Made by a program: the position numbers and the translations under genes
The notes under the pieces: generated by a model
What the model was told of the DNA's origin: nothing
Databases searched by the model: none
The model's input: the letters and a program-made list of their open reading frames with translations, nothing else
Part shown: one piece after another, positions 9,885-20,225 of the stretch
How positions within the stretch are numbered: the stretch's first letter is position 1
Layout: each line of letters starts with the position of its first letter
Assembly: GCA_949316235.1 (NCBI GenBank)
Contig: OX438749.1
Span: forward strand, 6,032,914-6,096,913
DNA from: Oegoconia quadripuncta
Lineage: Eukaryota > Arthropoda > Insecta > Lepidoptera > Autostichidae
Reading direction: 5' to 3'
Length of the DNA: 64,000 bases

Positions 9885-10352
9885 GCTAAAACAGCAGCTA
9901 AGAAGCTTGGCATTCTCCTTAAGGTCAGGCGATATTTCACACCAAAACAACTTTTGGTGCTTTACCAGGCTCAGGTCCGCTCGTGCATGGAATACTGCTG
10001 TCACCTCTGGGATGGTTCAGCCAAGTACCAACTAGCTGCACTTACATAATCTTATTCCACCGTCACTCTTCCATATTCCACTAAGCGTGGGGAGGGATTC
10101 CACCCGTATATAGTTAATATACCGAACATTCGCACTAAGAAGTTCGATTCTTCATTCATCATCCGAACAGCCAAGGCATGGAACTCCCTTCCGGCGTCAG
10201 TCTTTCCTGAATCCTACAACCTTGGGATCTTCAAGAGCAGAGTGAATAGGCATTTACTGGGATCGCGTGCTTCATCTTCGACCACATTGTCACTTTCCAT
10301 CAGGTGAGATTGTGGTCAAACGCGAATCCAGTCAATCATAAAAAAAAACTTA
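9885..10352 (+). mobile_element. LINE type E, ORF2 C-terminal remnant and 3' end
   Basis: Translation of 9885-10030 resembles the region after the reverse transcriptase palm of CR1-like LINEs (YFTPKQLLVLYQAQVRS, then MEYC-HLWDGSAKYQL). After a deletion or frameshift, 10150-10310 encodes the C-terminal RTAKAWNSLPASVFPESYNLG-type motif, followed by 'caggtgagattgtggtcaaacgcgaatccagtcaatcataaaaaaaaa'. The antisense 105-codon frame is a shadow. It is inactive, with reading-frame breaks. Confidence 0.7.
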
Positions 10353-10354
10353 TT

Positions 10355-11208
10355 CGTCTCAATCTACCATTTACATTTTGTAACCCCAAATAAGAGCGGC
10401 GTAAATAGTCTATTTCAGCGGCCAAGTCGGATCTCATGATTCACTCCATCTATCTAATGTAGGTTTTACGACGGAATAAAGAATTAGTCATTACACAGTT
10501 TATTCACTACAAATAAAATACATGAGTACACTGAATTGTAATGATGAAATACTAGTTAAGGGCCCGCGACTTCGGCCGAGTGGATCACGAAATAAAATAT
10601 AAACTATCACTGTTACACATATAAACCTTCCAGAAAAAAATCTTAAAATAATAGTGAAAACCGTACCAAAAGTATCGAAAAACACTAATTTCATACAAGA
10701 CAGTAGAGAGCGGGTAAATAAAGCCCATCTCGTGTCGGCAAATAGGAAGCTCGTTGGCTCACGAAAAGCAATTAAATCATCTGCAGTTTCACAACGTAAA
10801 TATAAACAAACAAATAGGTAGACATCCAGTTTGTCCAATTAAACTAAAGTAGACCGCAAGTTGAAGCAGCGGTAGGCACTCATTATCATATCAAAGAAGA
10901 GTCCACTTCAATGTTTCGCAACTTTTTAGATAGCTGTCGAAGCTGCTTTCATGGTCATTAGAAAAGATTAGTATTTACTTGAGTACAGGTAATATTGGTT
11001 TTAGCGTTCTATACTGTATACGAAATCTATGAACATGAACATTCTAGTCATATGAGTAACCTTCAATGACGTCAAGAAGTGTCATTCATGAGTCATGCAT
11101 GACGCTTTTATGAATTGTTTCCTCGATAGCCCAGTAAGAATACGTAAATTTTGGAGCATAACTTATTATAATTTTAGGGTTTCTATGTTTTGCACATGGA
11201 CATGCCTA
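10355..11208. other. Unassigned stretch with a minus-strand 112-codon frame
   Basis: The minus frame 10500-10838 is hydrophobic and matches nothing I recognise. Its right half overlaps 'ttaagggcccgcgacttcggccgagtgg', which looks like repeat DNA. No promoter or splice evidence supports it. Confidence 0.35.
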
Positions 11209-11952
11209 TCAGTGACAGAATAAAAATATTTTCGAAAAAATCGGTAGCTTGCTTTAGGTGAAGGTGTTAAAAAAATTTAAAACCCTGAACGATTATTATA
11301 TCATCCAAATACACTAAAAACTGTGTTTAAATGTTAACATCTTCAAAATGACTTAATGGATTTTCATTAAACATGGCTATAACCTCAAAACCTTGTTTAG
11401 TCTTTAATATAAAAGAAATTGCACTGAAATCGGACCACTCATTACCAATACACCCGAACACACACATATACACGAAACGCCTTCAAACTTATAACAACCG
11501 TCGTTTTTCACAGTTCACAATACTCAAAATTGCTACGGTGAACTTCACTGCGTCGTCGAAGATACTAAGATCTCCTATTATTTTTTTTAATTATTCATTT
11601 ATACTAATATAAAGTAGCCATTGATGACTTTTTAAGAAAATTGTTTTAGGAAATCTTAGCATCTTCTACAACTCACAGTGGTAAGGTAACTTTAATTTAA
11701 TATTGTAGGTTTTATAACTAAATACCTATACCATATCTAAAGCAAGCTACATAATGGTTAGAAAACATTTTTATTATTTTAGTTTAAAATTATAGTAAAT
11801 TACCTACACGACAAAAATTAGGTATTTTACTGGACTATTACTGGAGGTCAGAGTAATTTTAAATTAATATTGGACGTTTTATAATTAAACACCTATACAC
11901 CTAAAGCAAGCTACCGATTTGTAAAAAACGTTTTTATTCAATCACTGATAGG
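11209..11952. mobile_element. Family G inverted-repeat element, copy 1
   Basis: The left end 'atcagtgacagaataaaaatatttt...atcggtagcttgctttaggtg' is mirrored at the right by 'cacctaaagcaagctaccgatttg...tttttattcaatcactgat'. A second internal 'aagcaagctacataatggttagaaaacattttt' lies near 11742. It is about 744 bp and non-coding; the 79-codon frame inside is weak. Relatives lie at 44608 and 53390. Confidence 0.6.
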
Positions 11953-12474
11953 TTATCCATATAAACAGAAAACACTACTTTTACTGGACTCAGTGCCGAT
12001 ATTAAAAAGAAAAGTCGACAGGTATCTTTTATGGACACTTCGCTACTACTGGTATTTACCAGTCCTTTTACTAGCGTATATTTCGTTCAATTTGAAAGTG
12101 TCGGCGTTTCCTATTTCGTAGTTTCGCATTCGAATCGAATCCAATAATTGCTATCGCCGCCATAGTGTGGAATTCGAATAAAATTGCATCGATGCAACGT
12201 AAAAAGGAATAGTTTTTCGGGTCGCGTTTAACTCCTTGTTATTTTGTTCCTTTTTCAGATGAAGAGTAATAAAATTTTAAGTCGTGCATTCGCTATCCAC
12301 TTTCGATTAGCAAAATTAAGCAGCGATCAGTCGTTGGAAGGTTGACCATGAGTGACGTTTTTATACGAGTATTTCCGTGCTTAGAAGGGCGGTGCTGTTG
12401 TATTCAACTGAAGGCAATTGTGGCTTGAAAACACTGATTGGTGACCACTAGACTCACACTAGTGATCTCTTTGA
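11953..12474. other. Unassigned, mixed-composition stretch
   Basis: A moderately GC-rich patch around 12095-12245 (includes 'ctatcgccgccatagtg') has no long open frame. I see nothing else. Confidence 0.35.
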
Positions 12475-12640
12475 TGGGTCTGTCATACCAAGCGGAACAC
12501 AACCATGCTGCTATCACCTCTGTTTGGCGTTAAATTTAGAATTTACAGAGAGCTTTGCGGCACACTTGGATAAGATGTTGTGGCTAGGCCGACATTTAAA
12601 AATGCCCTACCGCCAACCAAATCTACTAAACATGTACATT
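12475..12640 (-). mobile_element. Old SINE family B remnant
   Basis: Diverged body only: 'aagcggaacacaaccatgctgctat', 'ataagatgttgtggctaggccgacatttaaaaatgccctaccgccaacc'. Head lost. Confidence 0.55.
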
Positions 12641-12644
12641 CATA

Positions 12645-13000
12645 AATATGCTCACGCCTGCTTCCCGTTGGGGTAGGCATAGACTATTGATTTCCACTTG
12701 CACGATCCTGACATACTACTTTTGCTTCGACTTTCATCAAACGTGGACCGTCCTATTTGGACTTCGATAAACTTTTCTTGGATGAGCTTGGAGGAAAACA
12801 ATTTGACTTGAAGTGATTTGAGCCATTGTCCAGTAGTGGACTTCTCAGTATGGACTTGCTTACATTTTTCTTGTATGGTTTGATTAATGATGCCAATTAA
12901 TTTGAGATGGAATGATTTGCGCCATTGTCCAGCAGTGGACCTCTCAATGTGGAATTACTATAACTTCTTTGTTTATGAGAGATTTGCTGGATTTTCATTG
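12645..13000 (-). mobile_element. LINE 3' remnant with duplicated end
   Basis: 'cgcctgcttcccgttggggtaggcatagactattgatttccacttgcacgatcctgaca' is the minus-strand end of the LINE seen at 21640. The phrase 'gccattgtccagtagtggacttctca' occurs twice (12823 and 12922), so part of the 3' end is tandemly duplicated. Confidence 0.5.
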
Positions 13001-13190
13001 GTAAAAATTTTTTAGATATATTTTATATTCTTTTTCGCTTTTTAATAATGTCGAGTAAGGCGAAAATAACTTTTAAGGCGAAAATAATCTCGAAGGCAGT
13101 TCGCTGCCCGAGAACTGCCCAAAACACTAGTTAATATTATATAAAGCTTTATAACATAAAGCCTTAAATGGAATTGAAATTCATTACAAA

Positions 13191-13376
13191 ATAATGTGTT
13201 TTGGCCAGTCGCCAGCATTCGTGTCGCGACGTGAGACCCGTGTCGCTTCCCCTCACTGATTTCGCCAGGCGAACGTGGCAGGATGACAGGTTCTTAACCG
13301 AAATAGCTAGATTCAACCGCAATCCAGTCACAAAGCGCTGCTGAAATGTTCGTATCTTTCAACCCTCGCAAATATG
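13191..13376 (-). other. Short ORF in an isolated GC-rich patch
   Basis: On the minus strand an open frame of about 60 codons follows a possible acceptor (ACATTTCAG near 13345). It includes GLRLNLAISVKN, then SCHVRLAKSVRG, then TSRHECWRLAK. Composition differs from the flanking AT-rich DNA. I recognise no domain, and there is no clear donor; its entry phase (0) does not fit the exit phase (1) of the exon at 19821. It could be a transposable element fragment or an exon of something else. Confidence 0.3.
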
Positions 13377-13379
13377 TTG

Positions 13380-14050
13380 GAAATGGCTAGAAAAATCGAC
13401 TATTCTTATAGAAAAAATTATACTATTTCATATCTTTCTAGCAGAAGTGTAATATTCTTTGATTACTGTCTGTGGCTAGTTTGTAATATACTTAATATGT
13501 AGTATATTTAAATGTCAAGAATAATGAATTTAATTAACTAAATTCATTAACCATTTCTGAAATTCGATTATGAATTTATCAGTCGGAAATCTTGGTTTAG
13601 GCAATTTATTAAAATATAGTATAATAATCCCCGTAGATCGACAGTCGAACCAAGTGGAATTTTAAAAATCCTCTTGGTCCGATGGTCGAACTAAGTAGAA
13701 TATAAAATTCCTGATAGCCCGACATGTCTTCTAGGCACTTCATGAAGCACGAGACTATCGGAGTACCTTGTATTTAATAGTGTGTAGTAATCCTCAGATG
13801 TTTACGCATTTCATGCAAATATACCCATAATTTTAACCCCCGACGAATGTGTGCGTGTGGGTGTGTGTGAATGTGTGTGTCCGGTCTTTTTTTGGAAGTA
13901 TCTCATGGACCCATTGAGTGCGGTTTTCTTTATATAAAAGACTCGAGGAGACTCGAAGCTTTTAGCGATATTTGATGGAAATCGGTTAAGCCGTCCGAAG
14001 ATATTTAGCTTTTAACATAGTTTGGTCTATCTAGATGATATAATTTGAAT
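13380..14050. other. Unassigned stretch with a GT-rich microsatellite
   Basis: 13849-13882 is GT-rich ('gtgtgcgtgtgggtgtgtgtgaatgtgtgtgt'). The text after it ('ttggaagtatctcatggacccattgag', 'ggaaatcggttaagccgtccgaagatat') is in the style of common insect dispersed repeats. No gene is seen. Confidence 0.4.
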
Positions 14051-14135
14051 AGTTCGAATCCCGCTAAGGGCATATGTTTGTATAATGATTACAGACCATG
14101 TGTTCCCGAGATATGGATGTTTTTCATTTATACCG

Positions 14136-14393
14136 GATGAGTTTTTTACCGCAAGGAAAAAACGCACACGCCCGCCGTGGTTTGCTATGCGACTGGCAGG
14201 AATTGTAAAATCATGCGAAATTTATTTAGAACTCATACTTTCTCCAAGATTTTTTTTATTTATTTAATTTAATTATGTAATTAAGTGGAATATGCTACAT
14301 ACGCGACCGTCAAATGACACAATTAAAGCTTTATTCGATGATAGTCTTGAAAAAGAAAATTAAAGCACCTATGCCAATACCTTCTATTTCACA
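14136..14393. repeat. Family F repeat inserted in SINE-A
   Basis: Runs from 'cggatgagttttttaccgcaagg' to 'cctatgccaataccttctatttcac', the reverse orientation of the copy at 3444-3773, and includes 'gcgaccgtcaaatgac'. The 60-codon frame at 14085 is a shadow. Confidence 0.55.
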
Positions 14394-14394
14394 A

Positions 14395-14465
14395 ACAAAC
14401 AAACAAAATATTCTTTATTGCACAACAATAAGAAAGGTAACACAAAGATAAATAAAAAATCATCC
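14395..14465 (-). mobile_element. LINE type J 3' end
   Basis: Minus strand: 'gtgttacctttcttattgttgtgcaataaagaatattttgtttgtttg', with the (TTTG)n tail at 14395-14410. Confidence 0.6.
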
Positions 14466-14562
14466 AGTATACTGGATTATGTATTTATTTACAAAAAAAA
14501 AATGGATTTTGTGTAGTTTATCAACCATCTGATTTCCATAATACAAGTCTAGTTGCTTAGTG

Positions 14563-14850
14563 GTTAGCAACTCTGACCACTATACCAAAAGGTTGCGGGT
14601 TCGAATCCCGCTAGGGGCATAATGTTTGTGTGATGAATACGGACATGTGTACCCGAGTTATGGATGTTTTCATTTATAACAAGTATTTATTTACAAAAAA
14701 AAAATGTATTTATGTAGTATATCAACCATCTGATAACCACAACACAAGCATATAGTTGCATACTGTGGAACTAGATGGCGCTGTGTGTATGTCTAAGGAT
14801 ATTCATTTATTATTATTATTATTTATTATTTAGTGTGGAACTAGATGGCG
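14563..14850 (+). mobile_element. SINE family A inserted in the tail of another SINE-A
   Basis: Runs from 'gttagcaactctgaccactataccaaaagg' with B box GGTTCGAATCC to 'gatggcgctgtgtgtatgtctaaggatattcatttattattatt'. A second copy of the 3' phrase 'agtgtggaactagatggcgct' follows at 14832, which is the displaced end of the host SINE. Confidence 0.72.
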
Positions 14851-15612
14851 CTATGCAGTCAAAAAAATTAGACAAATATCGGACGTAAATACTGCTAGAT
14901 TAGTGTATTTTAGTTATTTCCATAGCCTGATGTCTTACGGTATCTTGCTGTGGGGAAATGCCGCGGATATAAATACAATCTTTGTTTTACAAAAACGAGC
15001 CGTTCTCGCAATTTATCAATTGAGACCTGCAGTGTCACTTAGAGACAGATTTAAAGAGTATAATATTCTAACCTTTTCGTCACAGTACATTTTTGAAAAT
15101 CTAATATATGTCAAAAAAGATATAGCATCATTTAGAAAAAATAGTGATAAACATGATGTCAATACAAGAAATAAAGATAAACTTGCAGGTCACATAAGTC
15201 GCCTCCGCAAAGTCAGTAATTCATTCATATACGCTTTTTTAATAAGGTTCCTGTTGATATACAAAATCTTCCTTTCAATAAATTTAAAGATACTATAAAA
15301 CAGAAACTTATTAAGAAAGCATAATTATAAAATATCAGATTATTTAGATGATAAACATTCATGGACATGAACAGCCCGTTCGCGTAAGCAGGCTATTTCA
15401 CAACAATGAAATATTATAATATAAAATAATAATTAATAATTTTGTAACAAAATACCTTTTTTTAAAAAAAGAGCAACCTCTCGAGTTTCTTGCTTGTTCT
15501 GCTCAGGGGAAAAGTAGCTTTTGAACAAGCAGTAGCTTAAAAAATGTAAAATCTGACTATTTTAAGTGTACCCTGTGTACATACAAAATAAAGCATTTTT
15601 TGATTTTGATGC
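14851..15612 (+). mobile_element. Jockey-type non-LTR retrotransposon, 5'-truncated
   Basis: 14903-15298 encodes a run typical of the C-terminal third of LINE ORF2: YFHSLMSYGILLWGNAADIN, LQKRAVLAIYQL, LRDRFKEYNILTFSSQYIFE, then HDVNTRNKDKLAGHISRLRK. A frameshift near 15225 separates this from the rest (phrases matching NKVPVDIQNLPLNKF and KISDYLDDKHSW in other copies). The 3' UTR has 'aaagagcaacctctcgagtttcttgcttgttct', 'aagtgtaccctgtgtac' and ends 'aataaagcattttttgattttgatg'. The catalytic reverse transcriptase domain is absent, so the copy is dead. Confidence 0.8.
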
Positions 15613-16154
15613 TGTGGGTATGTGCAAATATACTTATTTATTCATATTCAATTTTTACTAAGGCTTACACGAAAAGTTAGTGTAAGTTGTGAATAAATGA
15701 ATTGAATTTGTTTTCTTGTGGGGATTTCTAAATTTTCAATGTATACCTAGTTATTTTTCAAAAAGCCATCTCTGCTATGTTGCCGAATATCTGCGAGAAC
15801 CTTTTGATGTGAATCGGGTGTGAATTTAATCACAAAATCGAAGGCTCGGGAATGACAGCCTTAACTGGGTCGGGTTAACGCAATTGTGGAATATATTCGT
15901 TTCGGAAAATCGTAACTGCGGTTTATTATCGTTGTTTGATCCTGTTCCCTCAAAGTTGTTTGTCCGTTTGTTTACATCCCCTTTGCAAGTGAAACTTGAC
16001 CCAATTCCCATTATACGATTCAGCTAAATAAATTCCAAACCTTAACAATTCTATACAGGTAGGTAATCGGCAACACGATTAAGGTAGGAGGCCTTTATTT
16101 ATAAATATATATAGGAGAAAGTCTAAAGGGAAATTAAGTTAGAATAGCAATTTT
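15613..16154. other. Unassigned stretch
   Basis: AT-rich. A 61-codon minus-strand frame at 15826-16011 matches nothing I know. Confidence 0.4.
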
Positions 16155-16483
16155 AACCGCCTCCGTGGCTCAATGTAAACAATATTGGGTTTACGATTCG
16201 GAGGTCGCGGGTTCGATCCCCAGCGGGGTACATGTTTAAGTACTCGGTTTGATTGGTGGTAGGGCATTTTAAAAGTCCGCCTGACTAGCTACCACAATCT
16301 TATCTAAATCTGCCGCCAAACAGCAATGTTAGCATTGTTGTGTACCGGTTGTCAGAGATAAGATAGCCAGTCCCCAAATGCGTTGGGGTTTCCGTGTCAG
16401 TACGCTTCCACCTTCGACCTCATCTTCACTTGACATCAGGTGTGATTGAGGTCAAGTATCAACCCGTTTTGCATAAAAAAAAG
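16155..16483 (+). mobile_element. SINE family B, full length
   Basis: The head CCGCCTCCGTGGCTCAATG, 'aacaatattgggtttacg', the B-box-like GGTTCGATCCC, the body and the A-rich tail 'cataaaaaaaa' are all present. Confidence 0.82.
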
Positions 16484-16720
16484 CACGTCGCTTCCCATAG
16501 GTGTCGTAAAAGGTGACTAAGGGACTTTCCGCCCAAAAATATCTACACTTTTGCACGTTTCCCTGCACCACCTGTCACATGTGCATTTCTGTATATTTCA
16601 TAAAGTAATGATGTTAATTGTTTCAATCATTAAACTTTTAATGTTTGGAACACCGAAACATTATTGTTTGGAATATCTCTGGCCCCCCCTTTTGGGATAG
16701 AGGTCAAGATGTTATGTATG
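16484..16720 (+). repeat. Dispersed repeat I, copy 2
   Basis: 'cgtcgcttcccataggtgtcgtaaaaggtgactaaggg', 'gcacgtttccctgcaccacctgtcacatgtgcatttctgtatat', 'gtttggaacac'. Confidence 0.55.
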
Positions 16721-16843
16721 TATGTTTAGTAATTTCTTTAATATATTTGATTTAACAATCTTATCCGAATGACGTTATGTATGAATGTTATTAAGTTTAA
16801 CTGAAACTTATCTATCACAATGATATGAACTGATCAAGATTTC

Positions 16844-17014
16844 ATGGAAAATATAACAAAATCCAACCAAGACCCTCCAAACAATATCATAAAAATTAAT
16901 CCTGCTAACTTAATTGTATCGCCGACTGTACCTAAGCAAGAATATACAACACTAGGTACAACATTAGGTGATATTAGTCGGAAAAGGGTTACTAAGCCGA
17001 AAGAGCCTTATTGA
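16844..17014 (+). CDS. Small unrecognised ORF, 56 aa
   Basis: An ATG with a G at +4 (ttcATGG) opens a 56-residue frame ending in TGA. The protein is polar and Pro/Asn-rich at the start (MENITKSNQDPPNN), then INPANLIVSPTVPKQ, and ends basic (GDISRKRVTKPKEPY). This reads more like real coding sequence than most frames here: it has a low stop density for AT-rich DNA and a protein-like ending. I know no family match. It could be the N-terminus of a retroelement gag-like protein, an unrelated exon or chance. Confidence 0.3.
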   Translation: MENITKSNQDPPNNIIKINPANLIVSPTVPKQEYTTLGTTLGDISRKRVTKPKEPY

Positions 17015-17036
17015 AACAATTTGCAATAATTTTTGT

Positions 17037-17312
17037 TTTTTTTAATGCATGAAGATGAGGCCGAAGGTGGAAGCGTATCGACCCGGAAACCCCATCTTAT
17101 TTGAAGAACTGACTATCTTATATATCACTAACAACCGGAACACATTGCTGTTTGGCGGCAGATTTAGTTAAGATGGTGGTAGCGAGGCGGACATTTAAAA
17201 TGCCCCTACAACGAATTAAACCGAGTACTAAACATGTATCCTGTTGGGGATCGAACCCACGACCTCCGAATCGTAAACCCTATGTTGTTTACATTGAGCC
17301 ACGGAGGCGGTC
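17037..17312 (-). mobile_element. SINE family B, 3' part shortened
   Basis: Minus strand head and B-box-like region at 17240-17312, body to 'cttcggcctcatcttcatgcatta'. Confidence 0.72.
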
Positions 17313-17336
17313 AATATGATAACAAGAGAACACAAT

Positions 17337-17930
17337 TAGGCAGCCGTATCACTAAAAGCGATCTCTTCTAGAAAACCCATGCCAATAGGAACGGATATTT
17401 GTTTCCAAAAAAAAATACTTTTCTTTAGTGTCTTGATAGGTGTTTTTGTATGGGAAGTCGAATTTTTTTTTTATTAAGAAATATTTTGAACTATAGTAAT
17501 TTCTTTTACCTACTCACGATACATAAGAACCCCCTCCCGATTAATAAATTATCAAGAATACCTTACCCATTATATCAAAATACTCTAATAAATATAGGTT
17601 ATTGACGTTGTAACAGGAGGTTGGACTCAATTTTAATTATATTGACATAGAAGCATCAAAGGATAAACTCACGCAAAAGCAGGCGATAAAGTTACGTCGC
17701 AAACTAAGAAAGCTGTTCTCAACAAGATTGATTTGCCATCACTCCGTCACTCCCAACAGTCTACAGCATGGAGCAAATTGCTCCGATGGTCTGCGCTGAC
17801 CTGCTCCCGCAGCATTTGTAGTTACGCAAAAAACCTAACCTAAACCTAATTTTTGTGATTACACCGCGGCGTATCCCCAACTTCCCCTCATTGTCTCTGT
17901 TTGCAGTATTTTTCATTTCATTCAAAAAGT
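17337..17930. other. LINE-J scrap, then unassigned DNA
   Basis: 17337-17400 ('cagccgtatcactaaaagcgatctcttctagaaaac') matches the LINE-J UTR at 58905 and 41915. 17690-17830 is somewhat GC-rich ('ctccgatggtctgcgctgacctgctcccgcagc') but has no supported frame. Confidence 0.4.
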
Positions 17931-17932
17931 AA

Positions 17933-18600
17933 AAGTAAAAAGTAAAGTAAAATCATTTTTATTGTGTCAAAAACAGTGTTACAATATAAGCAGTCAGGTT
18001 GCCCTGGTCCCCACACTAGGATTCCCTGTGTTGTGGGTAACCAGTCTCTTCCCCATCCAATTAACAAAGTATCACAAGTGTAAGCTGTCAAGCTAATAAT
18101 CCCTATAAAATTACCTTTCAAATTGAACTAGTTTCATACTGTTCGGATTTTTAGGTTTTGAGAGGGTAGATCAGAGTTCCTGACTCCTAGGGTGCCTGCG
18201 TTCCTTGCCCCAAATATATAAGTATATGTTTGCAGAATTTTAAATTTTCCTCAAAAACAATGTTATGTGAAAGCTGTCAGAGAAGCTCATAATCCTTATG
18301 AAATTACCTGTCAAATTTAGTGGCGTGCCCTCCATACAGGCAGAAAGGCAGTGTCTACCCTAGCAAATAGTAAGCTTTTCTTGTCAAGATAGGCGATTCA
18401 TTGTTAGGATTACTAATAAGAGTAAGTTTTTGTAGTTGTAATTTTTCTTATTTAATATCAAATTTTATCATTCTGCTTGTTACTAACCCTGTTACAAAAC
18501 GCTGTGCATGCCACTGCTAGTTTCGTACTATTGGGATTTTTTTGAGTTATGCTTGCAAACCTAATCCAAAGAATTTGAAATGCGCAAAATTTATGGACCT
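17933..18600. repeat. Duplicated LINE-tail-like region
   Basis: 'agtaaaagtaaaaagtaaagtaaaatcatttttattgtg' looks like the minus-strand end of a retroelement with a (TTTAC)n tail. Two phrases recur about 200-400 bp apart: 'aagctgtca..aataatccctataaaattacctttcaaatt' near 18085 and 'aagctgtcagagaagctcataatccttatgaaattacctgtcaaattt' near 18270; also 'gtttcatactgttcggatttttaggttttga' near 18132 and 'gtttcgtactattgggatttttttgagtta' near 18519. Confidence 0.45.
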
Positions 18601-18669
18601 CCTGAAAAATCTTTAAGAGTAAAACTTTATGAGTAAAAATTATTACTCGCATGTTTGTCAACAACATGA

Positions 18670-19325
18670 GATCAAAATATCTTAAACTGTGAAATTAGTA
18701 ATATAAAGTTGCAGTTCAGTTTGATAGGTTATTTCCTTCTTTGACAGTTTTCACCTTATTCATATCGTTCATGAGTGAAATGTAAAATACTGTAAACAGG
18801 GACATGTTTTGGGGAAGGGGAAATTTAGGAGTCAGGAATTCTAAGGGTGTATTTCTATGTTTTAGGTTTCTTCGTCCACAAATGTTAAAATTCTCGAACT
18901 TATTATGCGAGATGCAAGAACGCGACAGAATGTGTGACGCTGCGCAAGCGCAATCGTTAAGCCGGGTCTTCGGCTCCAAAAAAATAACAAAACTATACCT
19001 GGAAATACGAAACAAACAATCCGACTCAATGTTCAAATGAAAAATCCCTCCTCCCGCAGGGAAACGCGGGGACGTCTACCGTGTACCTCGGATAACATGT
19101 TCACTTGTTTTTGCTAAAAAACAGTTAGGCCACACCTATATTTGGTTAAAATAACATGTTAGGTGTAAGAAAGCCATAAAAACAAGTTGCACAAGACCCG
19201 GCTTTACCAATTTGGCTTAGGCGTAAACGCGTTTTACGTCACGTTCACGTAGTATCTGTCCGATGCTAGCGCAATAGTCGTTGTTAGAGCAATGGTCCGT
19301 CACCGTACGATAACACATTGTTTTA
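18670..19325. other. Unassigned stretch with overlapping frames on both strands
   Basis: 18804-19040 (plus, 78 aa) and 18716-19036 (minus, 106 aa) overlap each other. Neither contains a recognisable motif. 18910-19070 is more GC-rich than its surroundings, so an unrecognised exon is possible but unproven. Confidence 0.35.
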
Positions 19326-19755
19326 ATATTAGGTCCTTACCAAAAAATTGGCGTTTTGTATGAACAATTTCATTAAGACTGTTTTCTCCATACAAACATT
19401 TTTGATATTTTTTTTGGGAACGGCAAATCCAAATTTAGCTAAACTTTGTGTGCATTATCGGATAACATTAAGTGAAGTAATAGGCAGCGTTAATTTTTAA
19501 AAGTAACCGCTTTAAAAAAGTTTCAGCGAATCTAAGAAATGATTATGGGAAGCACATGAAAAGAGCTCTGTTCAAATTTTTTTTATTATGTGATTTAGCC
19601 CAGAAATTAAAAGATATTTCATGTGACACCTGGAAATAATATTCCATTTTCCAAATAAAAAACAAATTTGGATATAGCTTTGAAAATCGCATTAAATGGT
19701 ATACATATGATTAACGAAGAAAAAAACTCCAATTTCATAGGTAAGGACCCAATAT
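19326..19755. mobile_element. 430 bp MITE (family L), copy 1
   Basis: The inverted ends are ATATTAGGTCCTTACC (left) and the complement of ATATTGGGTCCTTACCTATG (right). The interior ('gggaacggcaaatcc', 'gagctctgttcaaattttttttattatgtgatttagcccagaa') is nearly identical to 46934-47575. Non-coding. Confidence 0.72.
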
Positions 19756-19820
19756 ATCAGCGCGATTGCAGGGTAGTAAACAAAGAAACTAAGCCTTATC
19801 ACTAAACAATTTCCACTCAC

Positions 19821-20008
19821 CAGCCAACCCTCTCTGCGACTTCGCTCTTCTTCCGACAGCTGGTGACACCAGACTCAATGCCCGGTCCGCCCTGCCAGGG
19901 AGCTGTAATGTCACTGGTTGGCTTGGCTCAGAATGGCGGGCGCAGATGGCCGCTTCAACCATGGAGTCGATGCTGGCTGAGCGTGGAAGCTGGCCCACTG
20001 ATTCCCGC
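19821..20008 (-). CDS. Candidate internal exon of an unidentified host gene (188 bp)
   Basis: On the minus strand a pyrimidine-rich acceptor (CCTTCCTTTTCAG) precedes the exon and a consensus donor (CTG|GTGAGT) follows. Only one of the three frames is open: 1 nt, 62 codons, 1 nt. The other two frames hit stops. The sequence begins RESVGQLPRSASIDSMVEAA and continues through PVTLQLPGRADRALS to AKSQRGLAG; it is Ser/Arg-rich without hydrophobic segments, with RSAS/RxxS sites suited to basophilic kinases. The strong GC and CpG rise against the flanks supports coding. Its entry phase fits the exit phase of the exon at 50821-50958. I do not recognise the protein; a disordered regulatory region of a larger protein is my inference. 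Confidence 0.62.
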
Positions 20009-20225
20009 CTGAAAAGGAAGTCTATATTTATTATCAGGGACTGGGTAACTTCACTTGAAACATGTTAGTGGTGAAATAGTACCAATTCCATAAAAAAATA
20101 TAAATGTGGAAAGGGGCCAAGTTCGGTACAAAGAACAAATTGATTTGTTGTTGCTAAGGACATCGATAGAATAATTTGGAATTAAAGTGAGTGTCGAATT
20201 CTGAAACAAATGAACTCTTTGACAT
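20009..20225. other. Unassigned, upstream of the exon at 19821
   Basis: Likely intron if the exon is real. No repeat recognised. Confidence 0.4.

Larger units (their letters stand above)
14051..14562 (+). mobile_element. SINE family A, split by two insertions
   Basis: The 5' part (14051-14135, from the B box to 'tttttcatttata') and the 3' part (14466-14562, from 'tatgtatttatttac' to 'gttgcttagtg') flank a family F element (14136-14393) and a LINE-J 3' end (14395-14465). A second SINE-A then begins at 14563. Confidence 0.65.

Noticed and set aside
10500..10838. 112-codon minus-strand ORF as a membrane protein gene
   Set aside because: No motif, no splice or promoter support, hydrophobicity expected from AT-rich antisense, and overlap with repeat-like text.
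18716..19036. 106-codon minus ORF and overlapping 78-codon plus ORF
   Set aside because: They overlap on opposite strands, neither with motif or splice sites; at most one could be real.
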